Shown here piece after piece: positions 45,175 to 58,150 of a stretch of DNA of 64,000 nucleotides. Below the pieces are notes generated by a model. That model saw nothing but the letters and a program-made list of their open reading frames with translations. It ran no database searches and was not told where the DNA came from. The DNA comes from Mitsuaria chitosanitabida ATCC BAA-476 = NBRC 102408 (lineage in GTDB: Bacteria; Pseudomonadota; Gammaproteobacteria; Burkholderiales; Burkholderiaceae_C), in assembly GCF_001598255.1 (NCBI RefSeq), contig NZ_BCYP01000027.1, positions 113,618-177,617 on the forward strand. Reading direction: 5' to 3'. Position numbers and translations under genes: made by a program. The number at the start of each line of letters is the position of its first letter. The stretch's first letter is position 1.

Positions 45175-45690
45175 ATGAGCAGCACTGAATTTGTCTTGAG
45201 CGAGGCCACCGCGGCCCGCTTCGCCCGCGAGGTCGCCAAGTACCCGGCGGAGCAGGCGCAATCGGCCGTGATGGCCTGTCTGTCGATCGTCCAGCAGGAG
45301 CAGGGCTTCGTGTCCCGCGAGGCCGAGGACGCGATCGCGGACTACCTGGGCATGCCGGCGATCGCCGTCTACGAGGTCACGACCTTCTACAACATGTACA
45401 ACCAGCGCAAGCTGGGCGTGTTCAAGCTGAACGTCTGCACCAACCTCCCTTGCCAGCTGCGGGACGGCCAGAAGGCGCTGGACCACCTGTGCACGAAGCT
45501 GGGCGTCGAGGCCGGTGGCACGACGAGCGACGGTCTCTTCACCGTGCAGCAGAGCGAGTGCCTGGGCGCCTGCGCCGACTCGCCGGTGATGCTGGTCAAC
45601 GATCGCCAGATGCTGAGCTTCATGAGCGCCGAGCGTCTGGACGAGCTGGTGGAGGCCCTGCGCGCCCACCATGCCGCCAACAAGAACTGA
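45175..45690 (+). CDS. nuoE: NADH-quinone oxidoreductase subunit E
   Basis: NuoE carries the [2Fe-2S] cluster N1a in the NADH-oxidising module. The 171-residue protein has the ligand pairs VCTNLPCQLR and ECLGACADSP, with spacing C-X4-C and C-X3-C. I chose ATG 45175; a TTG at 45160 overlapping the nuoD stop would add five residues. nuoF follows after 12 bases. Confidence 0.95.
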   Translation: MSSTEFVLSEATAARFAREVAKYPAEQAQSAVMACLSIVQQEQGFVSREAEDAIADYLGMPAIAVYEVTTFYNMYNQRKLGVFKLNVCTNLPCQLRDGQKALDHLCTKLGVEAGGTTSDGLFTVQQSECLGACADSPVMLVNDRQMLSFMSAERLDELVEALRAHHAANKN

Positions 45691-45702
45691 GGGAACGCGA
45701 CG

Positions 45703-47076
45703 ATGCAGCACATCGATCTCTCCAAGTGGCAGGCGACCGGCGTCGAGACCTGCTTCCACGACCGCAACATCACCCCGCAGATCTACGCGGGCCTCGATGG
45801 CAAGAACTGGTCGCTGAAGGACTATGAAGCGCGCGGCGGCTACCAGGCGCTGCGCAAGATCCTCGCCCAGGGCGAGGGTCAGGGCATGACCTCGGACCAG
45901 GTCATCGCCGAGGTGAAGGCCTCGGGCCTGCGCGGCCGCGGCGGCGCCGGCTTCCCGACCGGACTGAAGTGGAGCTTCATGCCGCGCCAGTTCCCGGGCG
46001 CGAAGTACCTTGTCTGCAACAGCGACGAGGGCGAGCCGGGCACCTGCAAGGACCGCGACATCCTCATGTACAACCCGCACATCGTCATCGAAGGGATGGC
46101 GATCGCGGCGTATGCCATGGGCATCAAGGTCGGCTACAACTACATCCACGGCGAGATCTTCGAGGTCTACGAGCGCTTCGAGGCGGCCCTGGAAGAGGCC
46201 CGCGCGGCCGGCCTGCTGGGTGACAACATCCTGGGCAGCAACTTCAGCTTCCAGCTGCATGGCCACCATGGCTTCGGCGCCTACATCTGCGGCGAGGAAA
46301 CCGCGCTGCTGGAATCGCTGGAAGGCAAGAAGGGCCAGCCCCGCTTCAAGCCCCCGTTCCCGGCCTCGTTCGGCCTGTACGGCAAGCCCACGACCATCAA
46401 CAACACCGAGACCTTCGCGGCGGTGCCCTGGATCATCCGCAACGGCGGCCAGGCCTATCTCGAGGTCGGCAAGCCCAACAACGGCGGCACCAAGATCTTC
46501 TCGATCTCCGGCGACGTCGAGCGTCCGGGCAACTACGAGATCCCGCTGGGCACCTCGTTCGAGAAGCTGCTCGAGCTCGCCGGCGGCGTGCGCGGCGGCC
46601 GCAAGCTCAAGGCCGTCATCCCCGGCGGCTCGTCGGCGCCAGTGCTGCCGGCCGACGTCATGATGCAGTGCACGATGGACTATGACTCCATCGCCAAGGC
46701 CGGCTCCATGCTGGGCTCGGGCGCCGTCATCGTGATGGACGAGACGCGCTGCATGGTCACGAGCCTGCTGCGCCTGTCCTATTTCTACGCGCACGAGTCC
46801 TGCGGCCAGTGCACGCCCTGCCGCGAAGGCACGGGCTGGATGCACCGTGTGATCGAGCGCATCGCCCACGGCAAGGGCCGCGTCGAGGACATCGACCTGC
46901 TCAACTCCGTGGCCGACAACATCCAGGGCCGCACCATCTGCGCCCTGGGCGACGCCGCGGCGATGCCGGTGCGCGCGATGCTCAAGCACTTCAAGGGCGA
47001 GTTCATCGCGATGATCGAGCAGGCCCAGAAGAGCAACTCCTCCTCGTCGACGGCGAAGTCGCCGGCGCACGCCTGA
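45703..47076 (+). CDS. nuoF: NADH-quinone oxidoreductase subunit F
   Basis: NuoF binds NADH and FMN and holds cluster N3. The 457-residue protein has the nucleotide motif [10 protein letters not shown] at 78-87, the flavin region [16 protein letters not shown], and the [4Fe-4S] ligands [12 protein letters not shown] with a later cysteine in TICALGD. The C-terminal tail is Ser-rich. It sits between nuoE and nuoG. Confidence 0.97.
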   Translation: MQHIDLSKWQATGVETCFHDRNITPQIYAGLDGKNWSLKDYEARGGYQALRKILAQGEGQGMTSDQVIAEVKASGLRGRGGAGFPTGLKWSFMPRQFPGAKYLVCNSDEGEPGTCKDRDILMYNPHIVIEGMAIAAYAMGIKVGYNYIHGEIFEVYERFEAALEEARAAGLLGDNILGSNFSFQLHGHHGFGAYICGEETALLESLEGKKGQPRFKPPFPASFGLYGKPTTINNTETFAAVPWIIRNGGQAYLEVGKPNNGGTKIFSISGDVERPGNYEIPLGTSFEKLLELAGGVRGGRKLKAVIPGGSSAPVLPADVMMQCTMDYDSIAKAGSMLGSGAVIVMDETRCMVTSLLRLSYFYAHESCGQCTPCREGTGWMHRVIERIAHGKGRVEDIDLLNSVADNIQGRTICALGDAAAMPVRAMLKHFKGEFIAMIEQAQKSNSSSSTAKSPAHA

Positions 47077-47097
47077 TCGGAGCCGCTGAGAAGAACT

Positions 47098-49431
47098 ATG
47101 GTTGAAATCGAACTCGACGGCCAGAAGGTCGAAGTGCCCGAAGGCAGCATGGTGATGCATGCCGCCGAGAAGGCCGGGACGTACATCCCCCACTTCTGCT
47201 ACCACAAGAAGCTGAGCATCGCGGCCAACTGCCGCATGTGCCTGGTCGAGGTGGAGAAGGCGCCCAAGCCGCTGCCCGCCTGCGCGACCCCGGTCACGCA
47301 AGGCATGATCGTCCGCACCAAGAGCGAGAAAGCCATCAAGGCCCAGCAGGGCGTGATGGAGTTCCTGCTGATCAATCACCCGCTGGACTGCCCCATCTGC
47401 GACCAGGGCGGCGAATGCCAGCTGCAGGATCTGGCCGTCGGTTACGGCGCCGGCTCCTCGCGCTACTCGGAAGAGAAGCGCGTGGTGTTCCACAAGAACG
47501 TCGGCCCGCTGATCTCGATGGAAGAGATGAGCCGCTGCATCCACTGCACGCGCTGCGTCCGCTTCGGCCAGGAGATCGCTGGCCAGATGGAGCTGGGCAT
47601 GGCGCATCGCGGCGAGCACAGCGAGATCCAGACCTTCGTCGGCCGCACCGTGGACTCGGAGCTGTCGGGCAACATGATCGACATCTGCCCGGTCGGCGCG
47701 CTGACCAGCAAGCCCTTCCGCTACAGCGCCCGCACCTGGGAGCTGTCGCGTCGCAAGAGCGTCAGCCCGCATGACTCGACCGGCGCGAACCTGATCGTCC
47801 AGGTCAAGAACAACGAAGTGCTGCGCGTCGTCCCGCTGGAGAACGAAGCCGTCAACGAATGCTGGATCGCCGACCGCGACCGCTTCTCGTATGAAGCGCT
47901 GAACGGCGACGAGCGTCTGACCACGCCCATGCTGAAGCAGGGCGGCGAGTGGAAGTCCGTCGACTGGACCACCGCGCTGGAGTACGTCGCCAACGGCCTG
48001 AAGCAGGTCAAGGCGGAGAAGGGCGCCGCATCGATCGCCGCGCTGGGCTCCGAGCACAGCACCGTCGAGGAACTGCACCTGCTGGCCCAACTGGTCCGCG
48101 GCCTGGGCAGCGAGAACATCGACACGCGTCTGCGTGTGACCGACCCCGCGCTGCGCACCGCCGACGGCAAGGCCTTCTGGCTGGGCACCCCGATCGCGTC
48201 GCTGTCGCAGCTCGACCGCGCCTTCGTCGTGGGCTCGTTCCTGCGCAAGGACCACCCGTTGTTCGCGCAACGCCTGCGTCAAGCCGCCCGTCGTGGCGCG
48301 CAAGTCGTGGCCCTGGGCGGTGCCGCCGACGACTGGCTGATGCCCGTCGCCGCGCGCATCACCGCGGCGCCCTCGACCTGGGTCGCCGAGCTGGCCAATG
48401 TCGCCACCGCGATCGCCGCGTCCAAGGGCGTGAGCGCCCCGGCGCAAGGCCAGGCCACCGACGCTGCCAAGGCCATCGCCGACGCGCTGCTGTCGGGCGA
48501 ACGCAAGGCCGTGCTGCTGGGCAACGCCGCCGTGCAGCACCCGCAAGCCGCGACGCTGCTGTCGCTGGCCACCTGGATCGCCGAGCAGACCGGCGCCAGC
48601 GTCGGCGTGCTGTCGGCCGCCGCGAACACCGTCGGCGCCCAACTGGTCAAGGCCCAGCCGGGGCAGGGCGGTCGCAGCGCAGCTCAGCTGCTGAACGACC
48701 AGCCGGCCAAGGCCCTGGTGCTGCTGAACACCGACCCGGTGCTGGACGGCGCCAACGCCGCCGCCGCCAAGAAGGCGATCAACGCGGCCGAGATGGTCGT
48801 GGTGATGAGCCCGTTCAAGACCGGCCCGGTGGTCGAGTTCGCCGACGTGCTGCTGCCGATCGCTCCGTTCACGGAAACCTCGGGCAGCTTCGTCAACGCG
48901 GAAGGCCGTCTGCAGAGCTTCGTCGGCGTGGCCAAGGCCCGCGGCGAGTCGCGTCCGGCCTGGAAGGTGCTGCGCGTGCTGGGCACGATGCTGGGCCTGC
49001 AGGGCTTCGAGTTCGACAGCTCCGAGCAGGTCCGCGCCGCGGCGCTGGGCTCCTCGCTGGATCTGGGCGCGCATCTGGGCAACGCGATCGGCGCTCAATC
49101 CGCCGCCGCCGCTCCGGTGCAAGGCCTGGAGCGCCTGAGCTCGGTCCCGATCTACGCGACCGACGCGCTGGTGCGCCGCTCGACCTCGCTGCAGCTGACC
49201 CGCGACGGTCGCGACGCCGCGGCCGCCGCGCTGCCGCAGGCGCTGTGGGACTCGCTCGGCCTGGCCGAGAAGGGCGCGCAGGTGCGCGTGACGCAGGATG
49301 GCGGCGAGGCCGTGCTGGCCGCGGTGCTGGACGCGTCGCTGCCCGCGACCGTGGTGCGCATTCCCGCCGGCGTGGTCGAGACCGCGTCGCTGGGCGCTCT
49401 GAGCGGCGCGATCGCCGTGACCAAGGCCTGA
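47098..49431 (+). CDS. nuoG: NADH-quinone oxidoreductase subunit G
   Basis: NuoG is the largest peripheral subunit and carries several clusters. The 777-residue protein has an N-terminal ferredoxin-like [2Fe-2S] domain ([19 protein letters not shown]), a His/Cys site ([18 protein letters not shown]), the [4Fe-4S] motif [16 protein letters not shown], and a molybdopterin-oxidoreductase-like C-terminal half without cofactor. An Ala-rich stretch at about 400-560 differs most from other NuoG proteins. Confidence 0.96.
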   Translation: MVEIELDGQKVEVPEGSMVMHAAEKAGTYIPHFCYHKKLSIAANCRMCLVEVEKAPKPLPACATPVTQGMIVRTKSEKAIKAQQGVMEFLLINHPLDCPICDQGGECQLQDLAVGYGAGSSRYSEEKRVVFHKNVGPLISMEEMSRCIHCTRCVRFGQEIAGQMELGMAHRGEHSEIQTFVGRTVDSELSGNMIDICPVGALTSKPFRYSARTWELSRRKSVSPHDSTGANLIVQVKNNEVLRVVPLENEAVNECWIADRDRFSYEALNGDERLTTPMLKQGGEWKSVDWTTALEYVANGLKQVKAEKGAASIAALGSEHSTVEELHLLAQLVRGLGSENIDTRLRVTDPALRTADGKAFWLGTPIASLSQLDRAFVVGSFLRKDHPLFAQRLRQAARRGAQVVALGGAADDWLMPVAARITAAPSTWVAELANVATAIAASKGVSAPAQGQATDAAKAIADALLSGERKAVLLGNAAVQHPQAATLLSLATWIAEQTGASVGVLSAAANTVGAQLVKAQPGQGGRSAAQLLNDQPAKALVLLNTDPVLDGANAAAAKKAINAAEMVVVMSPFKTGPVVEFADVLLPIAPFTETSGSFVNAEGRLQSFVGVAKARGESRPAWKVLRVLGTMLGLQGFEFDSSEQVRAAALGSSLDLGAHLGNAIGAQSAAAAPVQGLERLSSVPIYATDALVRRSTSLQLTRDGRDAAAAALPQALWDSLGLAEKGAQVRVTQDGGEAVLAAVLDASLPATVVRIPAGVVETASLGALSGAIAVTKA

Positions 49432-49444
49432 GGACGAGACGACG

Positions 49445-50539
49445 ATGGATAACTTCTACAACGCCGGCGCCTCGGCGCTGGGCATGCTGTGGCCGGTGGT
49501 CTGGAGCCTGCTCAAGATCATCGCCGTGATGCTGCCCCTGCTGGGCTGCGTCGCCTATCTGACGCTCTGGGAGCGCAAGGCCATCGGCTGGTCGCAGATC
49601 CGTCCGGGCCCGAACCGTGTCGGTCCCTTCGGCCTGCTGACCCCCATCGCCGACGCGGTGAAGCTGATCTTCAAGGAGATCATCGTCCCCGCCGCCGCGA
49701 ACAAGAGCCTGTTCTTCCTCGGCCCGATCATGACGATCATGCCGGCGCTGGCGGCCTGGGCGGTGGTCCCGTTCGGTCCTGGCGCAGCGATCGCGGACGT
49801 CAACGCCGGTCTGCTGTTCCTGATGGCGATCACCTCGCTCGAGGTCTACGGCGTGATCATCGCCGGCTGGGCGTCGAACTCGAAGTACGCCTTCCTGGGC
49901 GCGCTGCGCGCCTCGGCGCAGATGGTCTCGTACGAGATCGCCATGGGCTTCTGCCTGGTCATCGTGCTGATGGTCACCGGCTCGATGAACATGAGCGAGA
50001 TCGTGCTGAGCCAGGAGCGGGGCACCTTCGCGTCGCACGGCGTGAACTTCCTGTCCTGGAACTGGCTGCCGCTGCTCCCGATCTTCGTCGTGTACTTCAT
50101 CTCCGGCCTGGCCGAGACGAACCGCCACCCGTTCGACGTCGTCGAAGGCGAATCGGAAATCGTGGCCGGTCACATGATCGAGTACTCGGGCATGTCGTTC
50201 GCGATGTTCTTCCTGGCCGAGTACGCCAACATGATCCTCGTGTCGGCCCTGGCCGTGGTCATGTTCCTGGGCGGCTGGTCGGCACCGATCACCTGGTCCG
50301 CGCTGGGCATGGACACCCCGTCCCTCATCCAGCACACGATGGCGTTCTGGAACTGGTTCTGGCTGTTCTTCAAGACCTTCCTGGTCGTGACCTGCTTCCT
50401 GTGGGTGCGCGCCACGTTCCCGCGCTACCGCTATGACCAGATCATGCGTCTGGGCTGGAAGATCTTCATCCCGATCACGCTGATCTGGCTGGTGATCGTG
50501 GGTCTGTGGATCCAGTCCCCGTTCAATATCTGGAAGTAA
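49445..50539 (+). CDS. nuoH: NADH-quinone oxidoreductase subunit H
   Basis: NuoH links the peripheral and membrane arms and forms much of the quinone chamber. The 364-residue protein has about eight membrane helices and the signature [20 protein letters not shown], then [20 protein letters not shown] with the conserved acidic residues. Its length is slightly above average. It begins 13 bases after nuoG. Confidence 0.97.
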   Translation: MDNFYNAGASALGMLWPVVWSLLKIIAVMLPLLGCVAYLTLWERKAIGWSQIRPGPNRVGPFGLLTPIADAVKLIFKEIIVPAAANKSLFFLGPIMTIMPALAAWAVVPFGPGAAIADVNAGLLFLMAITSLEVYGVIIAGWASNSKYAFLGALRASAQMVSYEIAMGFCLVIVLMVTGSMNMSEIVLSQERGTFASHGVNFLSWNWLPLLPIFVVYFISGLAETNRHPFDVVEGESEIVAGHMIEYSGMSFAMFFLAEYANMILVSALAVVMFLGGWSAPITWSALGMDTPSLIQHTMAFWNWFWLFFKTFLVVTCFLWVRATFPRYRYDQIMRLGWKIFIPITLIWLVIVGLWIQSPFNIWK

Positions 50540-50554
50540 TCCGAGGTGTCCGCT

Positions 50555-51043
50555 GTGAGCTCCATCAAGGACCTAATCAAGAGCTTCATGCTCACCGAGC
50601 TGTTCAAGGGCATGGCCCTGACCGGCCGGCATTTCCTGTCGAAGAACATCACGGTGCAGTTCCCGGAAGAGAAGACCCCGCTGTCTCCTCGCTTCCGCGG
50701 TCTGCATGCGCTGCGACGCTATGAGAACGGCGAAGAGCGCTGCATCGCCTGCAAGCTGTGCGAGGCCGTCTGCCCCGCCATGGCGATCACGATCGAATCG
50801 GACGTGCGCGCCGACGGCTCGCGCCGCACGACCCGCTACGACATCGACCTGACCAAGTGCATCTTCTGCGGCTTCTGCGAGGAAAGCTGCCCGGTGGACT
50901 CGATCGTCGAGACCGACATCTTCGAGTACCACGGCGAGAAGCGTGGCGACCTCTACTTCACCAAGGACATGCTCCTGGCGGTGGGTGATCGCTATGAGAC
51001 GCAAATCGCAGCCACCAAGGAGGCCGACGCCAAGTACCGCTGA
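50555..51043 (+). CDS. nuoI: NADH-quinone oxidoreductase subunit I
   Basis: NuoI holds clusters N6a and N6b. The 162-residue protein has two ferredoxin motifs, [15 protein letters not shown] and [16 protein letters not shown]. The start is placed at GTG 50555, which has GAGG eight bases upstream; a GTG at 50546 would add three residues. A hairpin lies between nuoI and nuoJ. Confidence 0.96.
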   Translation: MSSIKDLIKSFMLTELFKGMALTGRHFLSKNITVQFPEEKTPLSPRFRGLHALRRYENGEERCIACKLCEAVCPAMAITIESDVRADGSRRTTRYDIDLTKCIFCGFCEESCPVDSIVETDIFEYHGEKRGDLYFTKDMLLAVGDRYETQIAATKEADAKYR

Positions 51044-51062
51044 CCGGTCCACCGGCGTCCAC

Positions 51063-51082
51063 CCCCTCGCGCAGGCGAGGGG
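51063..51082 (+). repeat. Hairpin between nuoI and nuoJ
   Basis: A perfect 8-bp stem CCCCTCGC/GCGAGGGG (51063-51070 with 51075-51082) encloses GCAG, within a 77-base gap. No T-run follows. It marks the boundary between the peripheral-arm and the last membrane-arm genes. Confidence 0.5.
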
Positions 51083-51120
51083 AGGGCGCCGCGACCGGCG
51101 GCCTGCTTGCAGGAACCCGC

Positions 51121-51756
51121 ATGGATATCACTACCGCGCTGTTCTACGTTTTCTCGGCCGTGCTGCTGGGCTCCTCGTTCCGTGTCATCACGGCGAAGAG
51201 CACGGTGCACTCGGCCCTGTTCCTGATCCTGGCCTTCTTCAACGCGTCCTGCGTGTGGATGCTGCTGAAGGCGGAATTCCTGGCCATCACCCTGGTGCTG
51301 GTCTACATCGGCGCCGTCATGGTGCTGTTCCTGTTCGTGGTCATGATGCTGGACTTCGAGTCCACCCAGGTGCGTGAGAGCATCTGGAAGCACATGCCGC
51401 TGGCCGGCCTGGTCGGCGCGCTGATCGCGCTGGAGATGGCCGCGATCCTGATGGGCGGCTTCCGCGTGAGCGACGCCCCCGCGATCCCGGGCATGGCCGA
51501 GATGGGCAACGCCAAGCTGCTGGGCGTGCAGATCTACACGAACTACCTGTTCCCGCTGCAGATCGCCGCCGTGCTGCTGCTGGTGGCCATCATCGCCGCC
51601 ATCGCGCTGACGCTGCGCGGTCGCAAGGACTCGCGTCACCAGGACCCGTCGCAACAGGTCAAGGTCACCAAGGCCCAGCGCCTGAAGATCGTGAAGGTCG
51701 CCGCGACGGTGGAACAAACGGCCGCTCCGGTCGAGAAGAACGAAGGGGCCGCATGA
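51121..51756 (+). CDS. nuoJ: NADH-quinone oxidoreductase subunit J
   Basis: NuoJ is a membrane-arm subunit with five helices. The 211-residue protein has the typical [20 protein letters not shown] and [20 protein letters not shown], where the pi-bulge helix lies. The charged C-terminal tail (about 165-211) is soluble. Its stop overlaps the nuoK start (ATGATG), so translation is coupled. Confidence 0.96.
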   Translation: MDITTALFYVFSAVLLGSSFRVITAKSTVHSALFLILAFFNASCVWMLLKAEFLAITLVLVYIGAVMVLFLFVVMMLDFESTQVRESIWKHMPLAGLVGALIALEMAAILMGGFRVSDAPAIPGMAEMGNAKLLGVQIYTNYLFPLQIAAVLLLVAIIAAIALTLRGRKDSRHQDPSQQVKVTKAQRLKIVKVAATVEQTAAPVEKNEGAA

Positions 51757-52079
51757 TGGGCGCAGTCGCTACGAGCCTCACGCTGGGGCACTTCCTGACG
51801 CTGGGCGCGATCCTGTTCGCGCTGTCGGTGATCGGCATCTTCCTGAACCGCAAGAACCTGATCGTGCTGCTGATGGCCATCGAGCTGATGCTGCTGGCGG
51901 TCAACCTCAACTTCGTCGCGTTCTCCCACTACCTGGGCGACATGGCGGGGCAGGTCTTCGTGTTCTTCATCCTCACCGTGGCGGCCGCCGAATCGGCGAT
52001 CGGCCTGGCGATCCTCGTCGTGCTGTTCCGCAACCGCAGCAGCATCAACGTGGAAGAGCTGGACACCCTGAAGGGCTGA
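51753..52079 (+). CDS. nuoK: NADH-quinone oxidoreductase subunit K
   Basis: NuoK is a small antiporter-like membrane subunit. The 108-residue protein has three helices and the conserved glutamates in [16 protein letters not shown] and [15 protein letters not shown], both needed for proton movement in other species. A second ATG three bases downstream of the first could also be used. Confidence 0.96.
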   Translation: MMGAVATSLTLGHFLTLGAILFALSVIGIFLNRKNLIVLLMAIELMLLAVNLNFVAFSHYLGDMAGQVFVFFILTVAAAESAIGLAILVVLFRNRSSINVEELDTLKG

Positions 52080-52104
52080 CGAGCGTCAGGAAGCGAGAAA
52101 AACA

Positions 52105-54153
<2,049 letters not shown>

Positions 54154-54171
54154 CGCGGGCGGAGAATAAGA

Positions 54172-55641
54172 ATGTTGCTAAGTCTGTCCATCTGGCTGCC
54201 CATCGTCCTCGGTGGTCTGCTGCTCGCGATCGGTCGCGACAACAACGCCGGCGCGGTGCGCTGGTTCGCGCTGGTCGGCTCCATCGTGTCCTTCCTGGTC
54301 ACGCTGCCGCTGATCGGCGGCTTCGACACCTCGACCGCGGCGATGCAGTTCGTCGAGAACGCGTCGTGGATCGAGCGCTTCAACATCCACTACCACCTGG
54401 GCGTGGATGGCATCTCGATGTGGTTCGTCCCGCTGACGGCCTTCATCTCGATCATCGTGGTGATCGCGGCGTGGGAAGTCATCGAGACGCGCGTGCACCA
54501 GTACCTGGGCGCCTTCCTGATCCTGAGCGGCTTGATGATCGGCGTGTTCTGCGCGCTCGACGGCATGCTGTTCTACGTGTTCTTCGAGGCCACGCTGATC
54601 CCGATGTACATCATCATCGGCGTGTGGGGCGGTCCTCGTCGCGTGTACGCGGCCTTCAAGTTCTTCCTGTACACGCTGGCCGGCTCGCTGCTGATGCTGA
54701 TCGCGCTGCTGTACCTGTACAGCCAGTCGGGCAGCTTCGAGATCCTCGAGTGGCACAAGCTGCCGCTGGCCATGCCGGCGCAGACCTTGCTGTTCTTCGC
54801 CTTCTTCGCGGCCTTCGCGGTCAAGGTGCCGATGTGGCCGGTGCACACGTGGTTGCCGGACGCCCACGTGGAAGCCCCGACGGGCGGCTCGGTGGTCCTG
54901 GCGGCCATCATGCTGAAGCTGGGCGCGTACGGCTTCCTGCGCTTCTCGCTGCCCATCGCCCCTGACGCGGCCCGTCACTACGACTGGTTCATCATCGGCC
55001 TGTCGCTGATCGCGGTGATCTACATCGGCCTGGTGGCCATGGTCCAGCGCGACATGAAGAAGCTGGTGGCCTACTCGTCGGTCGCCCACATGGGCTTCGT
55101 GACCCTGGGCTTCTTCATCTTCAACGAGCTGGGCATCTCCGGCGGCCTGGTGCAGATGATCTCGCACGGCTTCGTGTCGGGCGCGATGTTCCTGTGCATC
55201 GGCGTGCTGTACGACCGCGTGCACTCGCGTGAGATCGCCGACTACGGCGGCGTGGTGAACACCATGCCCAAGTTCGCGGCGCTGGCGGTCTTCTTCGGCA
55301 TGGCCAACTGCGGTCTGCCGGCGACGGCGGGCTTCGTGGGCGAGTGGATGGTGATCCTGGGCTCGGTGGCGCACAACTTCTGGATCGGCCTGCTGGCGGC
55401 CACGGCGCTGATCTTCGGCGCGGCCTACACGCTGTGGATGATCAAGCGCGTGTACTTCGGTCCGGTGACCAACGACAACGTCCGCAACCTGACCGACATC
55501 AACGGTCGCGAGTTCCTGATGCTGGGCGTGCTGGCCGCGGCCACGCTGTACATGGGCGTGTATCCGAAGCCGTTCACCGACGTGATGCACCAGTCCGTCG
55601 ACGCGCTGCTCAAGCACGTCGCGGTCTCCAAGCTCCAATAA
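54172..55641 (+). CDS. nuoM: NADH-quinone oxidoreductase subunit M
   Basis: NuoM is an antiporter-like proton-pumping subunit. The 489-residue protein has about 14 helices, the conserved glutamate in YVFFEATLIPMYIIIGVWGG and the lysine in FAVKVPMWPVHTWLPDAHVE. The start is ATG 54172 (MLLSLSIWLPIVLGG). It lies between nuoL and nuoN, each within 20 bases. Confidence 0.97.
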   Translation: MLLSLSIWLPIVLGGLLLAIGRDNNAGAVRWFALVGSIVSFLVTLPLIGGFDTSTAAMQFVENASWIERFNIHYHLGVDGISMWFVPLTAFISIIVVIAAWEVIETRVHQYLGAFLILSGLMIGVFCALDGMLFYVFFEATLIPMYIIIGVWGGPRRVYAAFKFFLYTLAGSLLMLIALLYLYSQSGSFEILEWHKLPLAMPAQTLLFFAFFAAFAVKVPMWPVHTWLPDAHVEAPTGGSVVLAAIMLKLGAYGFLRFSLPIAPDAARHYDWFIIGLSLIAVIYIGLVAMVQRDMKKLVAYSSVAHMGFVTLGFFIFNELGISGGLVQMISHGFVSGAMFLCIGVLYDRVHSREIADYGGVVNTMPKFAALAVFFGMANCGLPATAGFVGEWMVILGSVAHNFWIGLLAATALIFGAAYTLWMIKRVYFGPVTNDNVRNLTDINGREFLMLGVLAAATLYMGVYPKPFTDVMHQSVDALLKHVAVSKLQ

Positions 55642-55653
55642 GGACCCAACACA

Positions 55654-57135
55654 ATGAACGACATGAACTGGGTCGCGGTCTATCCCGAAATCCTGTTGCT
55701 GGTGCTGGCCTGCGTGGTCGCGCTGGTGGACCTGTTCGTCACCGACCCGCGTCGCACGCCGACGTACTGGCTCACGCAGTTGAGCCTGGTCGTCGTCGGT
55801 GCGATGCACTTCTGCGCGATGGGCAACGCGTCCGTCGACGCGATGCAGGGCATGCTGGTCGTCGACCCGCTGAGCCACCTGCTGAGCGGCGTCAGCTGCA
55901 TCGCCCTGATCGTCACGCTGGTTTACGCGCGTCCGTACGCCGAGTCCCGCGACATGCTCAAGGGCGAGCTGTTCACGCTGAGCCTGCTGTCGCTGCTGGG
56001 CGTGTCGGTGATGGTGGCCTCCAACAACTTCCTGATGGTCTACCTGGGCCTGGAGTTGATGAGCCTGTCGCTGTACGCGCTGACGGCGCTGCGTCGTGAC
56101 CACACGGTCTCGACCGAGGCCGCGATGAAGTACTTCGTGCTGGGCGCGCTGGCCTCGGGCTTCCTGCTCTACGGCCTGTCGATGATGTACGGCGCCACGG
56201 GTTCGCTGTCGATCCCGCGCGTGTTCGAGGTGATCTCCACCGGCGTGCCCAACAAGGCCGTCATGATCCTGGGCGTCGTCTTCGTGGTCGCCGGCCTGGG
56301 CTTCAAGCTCGGTGCCGCCCCGTTCCACATGTGGGTGCCCGACGTCTACCAGGGCGCTCCGACCGCCGCGACGCTGCTGATCGGCGCCGCTCCCAAGCTG
56401 GCCGCGCTGGGCATCACCCTGCGTCTGCTGGTGGAAGGCATGCTGGGACTGGCCAACGACTGGCAGCAGATGATGCTGGTGATGGCCGTGGCCTCGCTGG
56501 TCGTGGGCAACCTGGCCGCGATCGCGCAGACCAACCTGAAGCGCATGCTGGCCTACTCGACGATCTCGCAGATGGGCTTCGTCGTGCTGGGCCTGGCCTC
56601 GGGCGTGGTCAACGGTCAGCCGGACAACCATGCGCTGAACGCCTACAGCTCGGCCATGTTCTACGCGATCACCTACGTGCTGACCACGCTGGGCAGCTTC
56701 GGCCTGGTGATGCTGCTGGCGCGCCAGGGCTTCGAGTCCGAGCAGATCAGCGACCTGGCCGGCCTGTTCAAGCGCAGCCCCTGGTATGCGTTCGTGATGG
56801 CCATCTACATGTTCTCGCTGACCGGCATCCCGCCGACGGTGGGCTTCTACGGCAAGCTGGCCGTGCTGCAGGCCATGGTCACGACCGGCCAGTCGCTGTA
56901 CATCGGTCTGGCCGTGGTCGCGGTGATCCTGTCGCTGATCGGCGCCTTCTACTACCTGCGCGTGGTGAAGGTCATGTTCTTCGACGAGCCGACCGATCGC
57001 AGCCCGCTGAGCGCGCCGGCCGACGCCCGCGTCGTGATGTCGCTGAACGGCATCGCCGTGCTGGTCTTCGGTCTGCTGCCCGGTGGCCTGCTGGCCCTGT
57101 GCAGCCAGGCCGTGACGCGCGCGCTGGCGCACTGA
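55654..57135 (+). CDS. nuoN: NADH-quinone oxidoreductase subunit N
   Basis: NuoN is the third antiporter-like subunit and the last gene of the operon. The 493-residue protein has about 14 helices, the conserved glutamate in LMVYLGLELMSLSLYALTAL and the lysine in FKLGAAPFHMWVPDVYQGAP. AAGGA lies about nine bases before ATG 55654. DUF2818 follows after 27 bases and may be cotranscribed. Confidence 0.97.
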   Translation: MNDMNWVAVYPEILLLVLACVVALVDLFVTDPRRTPTYWLTQLSLVVVGAMHFCAMGNASVDAMQGMLVVDPLSHLLSGVSCIALIVTLVYARPYAESRDMLKGELFTLSLLSLLGVSVMVASNNFLMVYLGLELMSLSLYALTALRRDHTVSTEAAMKYFVLGALASGFLLYGLSMMYGATGSLSIPRVFEVISTGVPNKAVMILGVVFVVAGLGFKLGAAPFHMWVPDVYQGAPTAATLLIGAAPKLAALGITLRLLVEGMLGLANDWQQMMLVMAVASLVVGNLAAIAQTNLKRMLAYSTISQMGFVVLGLASGVVNGQPDNHALNAYSSAMFYAITYVLTTLGSFGLVMLLARQGFESEQISDLAGLFKRSPWYAFVMAIYMFSLTGIPPTVGFYGKLAVLQAMVTTGQSLYIGLAVVAVILSLIGAFYYLRVVKVMFFDEPTDRSPLSAPADARVVMSLNGIAVLVFGLLPGGLLALCSQAVTRALAH

Positions 57136-57162
57136 TCCGGTTCTTCCGGAGCCGCAGGCAAC

Positions 57163-57498
57163 ATGGATCAAGGCGCGTCGATCTGGACGGTGCTGGTGGT
57201 CGCGCTGGTCGCGGCCAACCTCCCGTATCTGAGCCCCCGCATCCTGCTGGTCGGGCCGCGCCGCGATCCCAAGGCCGCCGGCTGGCGCGTGCTGGAGGTG
57301 GTGCTCCTGGCCCTGATCACGCTGGCCATCGGCTTTGGACTCGAGTCCCGGCTGAGCCAGCGATCGGCGCAGGGCTGGGAGTTCTACGCCGCATCGCTGG
57401 CCTTGTTCGTGACGCTGGGCTTCCCCGGCTTCGTGTGGCGCTACCTGCGCCGCTCCCGATCCAAGGTACGCGAGTTCGATGACGAAGAGACTGCCTGA
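57163..57498 (+). CDS. DUF2818 family membrane protein
   Basis: The 111-residue protein has three membrane helices (about 7-25, 43-61 and 73-92) and the conserved NLPYLSPRILLVGPRR stretch. DUF2818 members are found mainly right after nuoN in beta-proteobacteria, so a role near complex I is likely, but none is proven. Its last 20 bases overlap the NUDIX gene in another frame. Confidence 0.9.
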   Translation: MDQGASIWTVLVVALVAANLPYLSPRILLVGPRRDPKAAGWRVLEVVLLALITLAIGFGLESRLSQRSAQGWEFYAASLALFVTLGFPGFVWRYLRRSRSKVREFDDEETA

Positions 57499-58138
57499 CG
57501 CCAGCCCCCTGAACGACGACGGCGTGATCGGCATCCCGCCGGCAGCCGGCTCCGACGAGCATCTGCGCGAGACCCCGCTTGCATCCGACTGGATCCTGCG
57601 GGGTAATTTTCTTCAGGTGAAGCGCGACCGCGTCGCGCTGCCCGACGGCCGGGAGGCGTCGCGCGAGTACATCCGGCATCCCGGCGCCGCCGTGATCGTC
57701 CCGCTGCTGGACGACGGCCGCGTGCTGCTGGAGCGCCAGTACCGCTACCCGCTGGGCCGCGTGGTGACCGAGTTCCCCGCCGGCAAGCTGGATCCGCAGG
57801 AGCCGCCGCTGCGCTGCGCGATGCGGGAGCTGCTCGAGGAGACCGGCTACACCGCGCGCGAGTGGGCCTATGCCGGCGTGATGCACAACGCGATCGCCTA
57901 CTCCGACGAGCGCATCGAGATCTTCTTCGCCCGCGGCCTGCGGGCCGGCGAGCGCCGGCTGGACGAGGGCGAGTTCCTCGACCTGGTCGAGCTGTCCGAG
58001 GCAGAGCTCGACCGCATGGCCTTGCACGGCGAGCTCAGCGACGCCAAGTCCCTGGTCTGCCTGCAGTGGCTGCAGCGCTGGCGGGCCGGCGCATGGCCTT
58101 TGCAGTGGATGACGGCGGACGAGGCCGCGACCCGCTAG
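57479..58138 (+). CDS. NUDIX hydrolase, ADP-ribose pyrophosphatase type
   Basis: This 219-residue cytoplasmic enzyme has the full Nudix box G-X5-E-X7-RELLEE-X-GY (starting GKLDPQEPPLRCAMRELLEE). The surrounding YIRHPGAAVIVPLLDDGRVL and ERQYRYPLG fit the ADP-ribose pyrophosphatase (NudF-like) group, which cleaves ADP-ribose to AMP and ribose 5-phosphate. Its ATG is inside the end of DUF2818, so translation is coupled. DUF1178 follows after 12 bases. Confidence 0.9.
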   Translation: MTKRLPDASPLNDDGVIGIPPAAGSDEHLRETPLASDWILRGNFLQVKRDRVALPDGREASREYIRHPGAAVIVPLLDDGRVLLERQYRYPLGRVVTEFPAGKLDPQEPPLRCAMRELLEETGYTAREWAYAGVMHNAIAYSDERIEIFFARGLRAGERRLDEGEFLDLVELSEAELDRMALHGELSDAKSLVCLQWLQRWRAGAWPLQWMTADEAATR

Positions 58139-58150
58139 CATCGACCGATC

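Noticed and set aside
45094..49122. A 1342-codon open frame antisense to nuoE-nuoG
   Set aside because: Composition is typical of antisense frames in high-GC genes, with no motif and no ribosome-binding site. The plus-strand genes are unmistakable complex I subunits.
54178..57534. A 1118-codon open frame antisense to nuoM, nuoN and DUF2818
   Set aside because: It is rich in His/Gln/Arg/Asp with no domain pattern, and the opposite strand carries clear membrane subunits.
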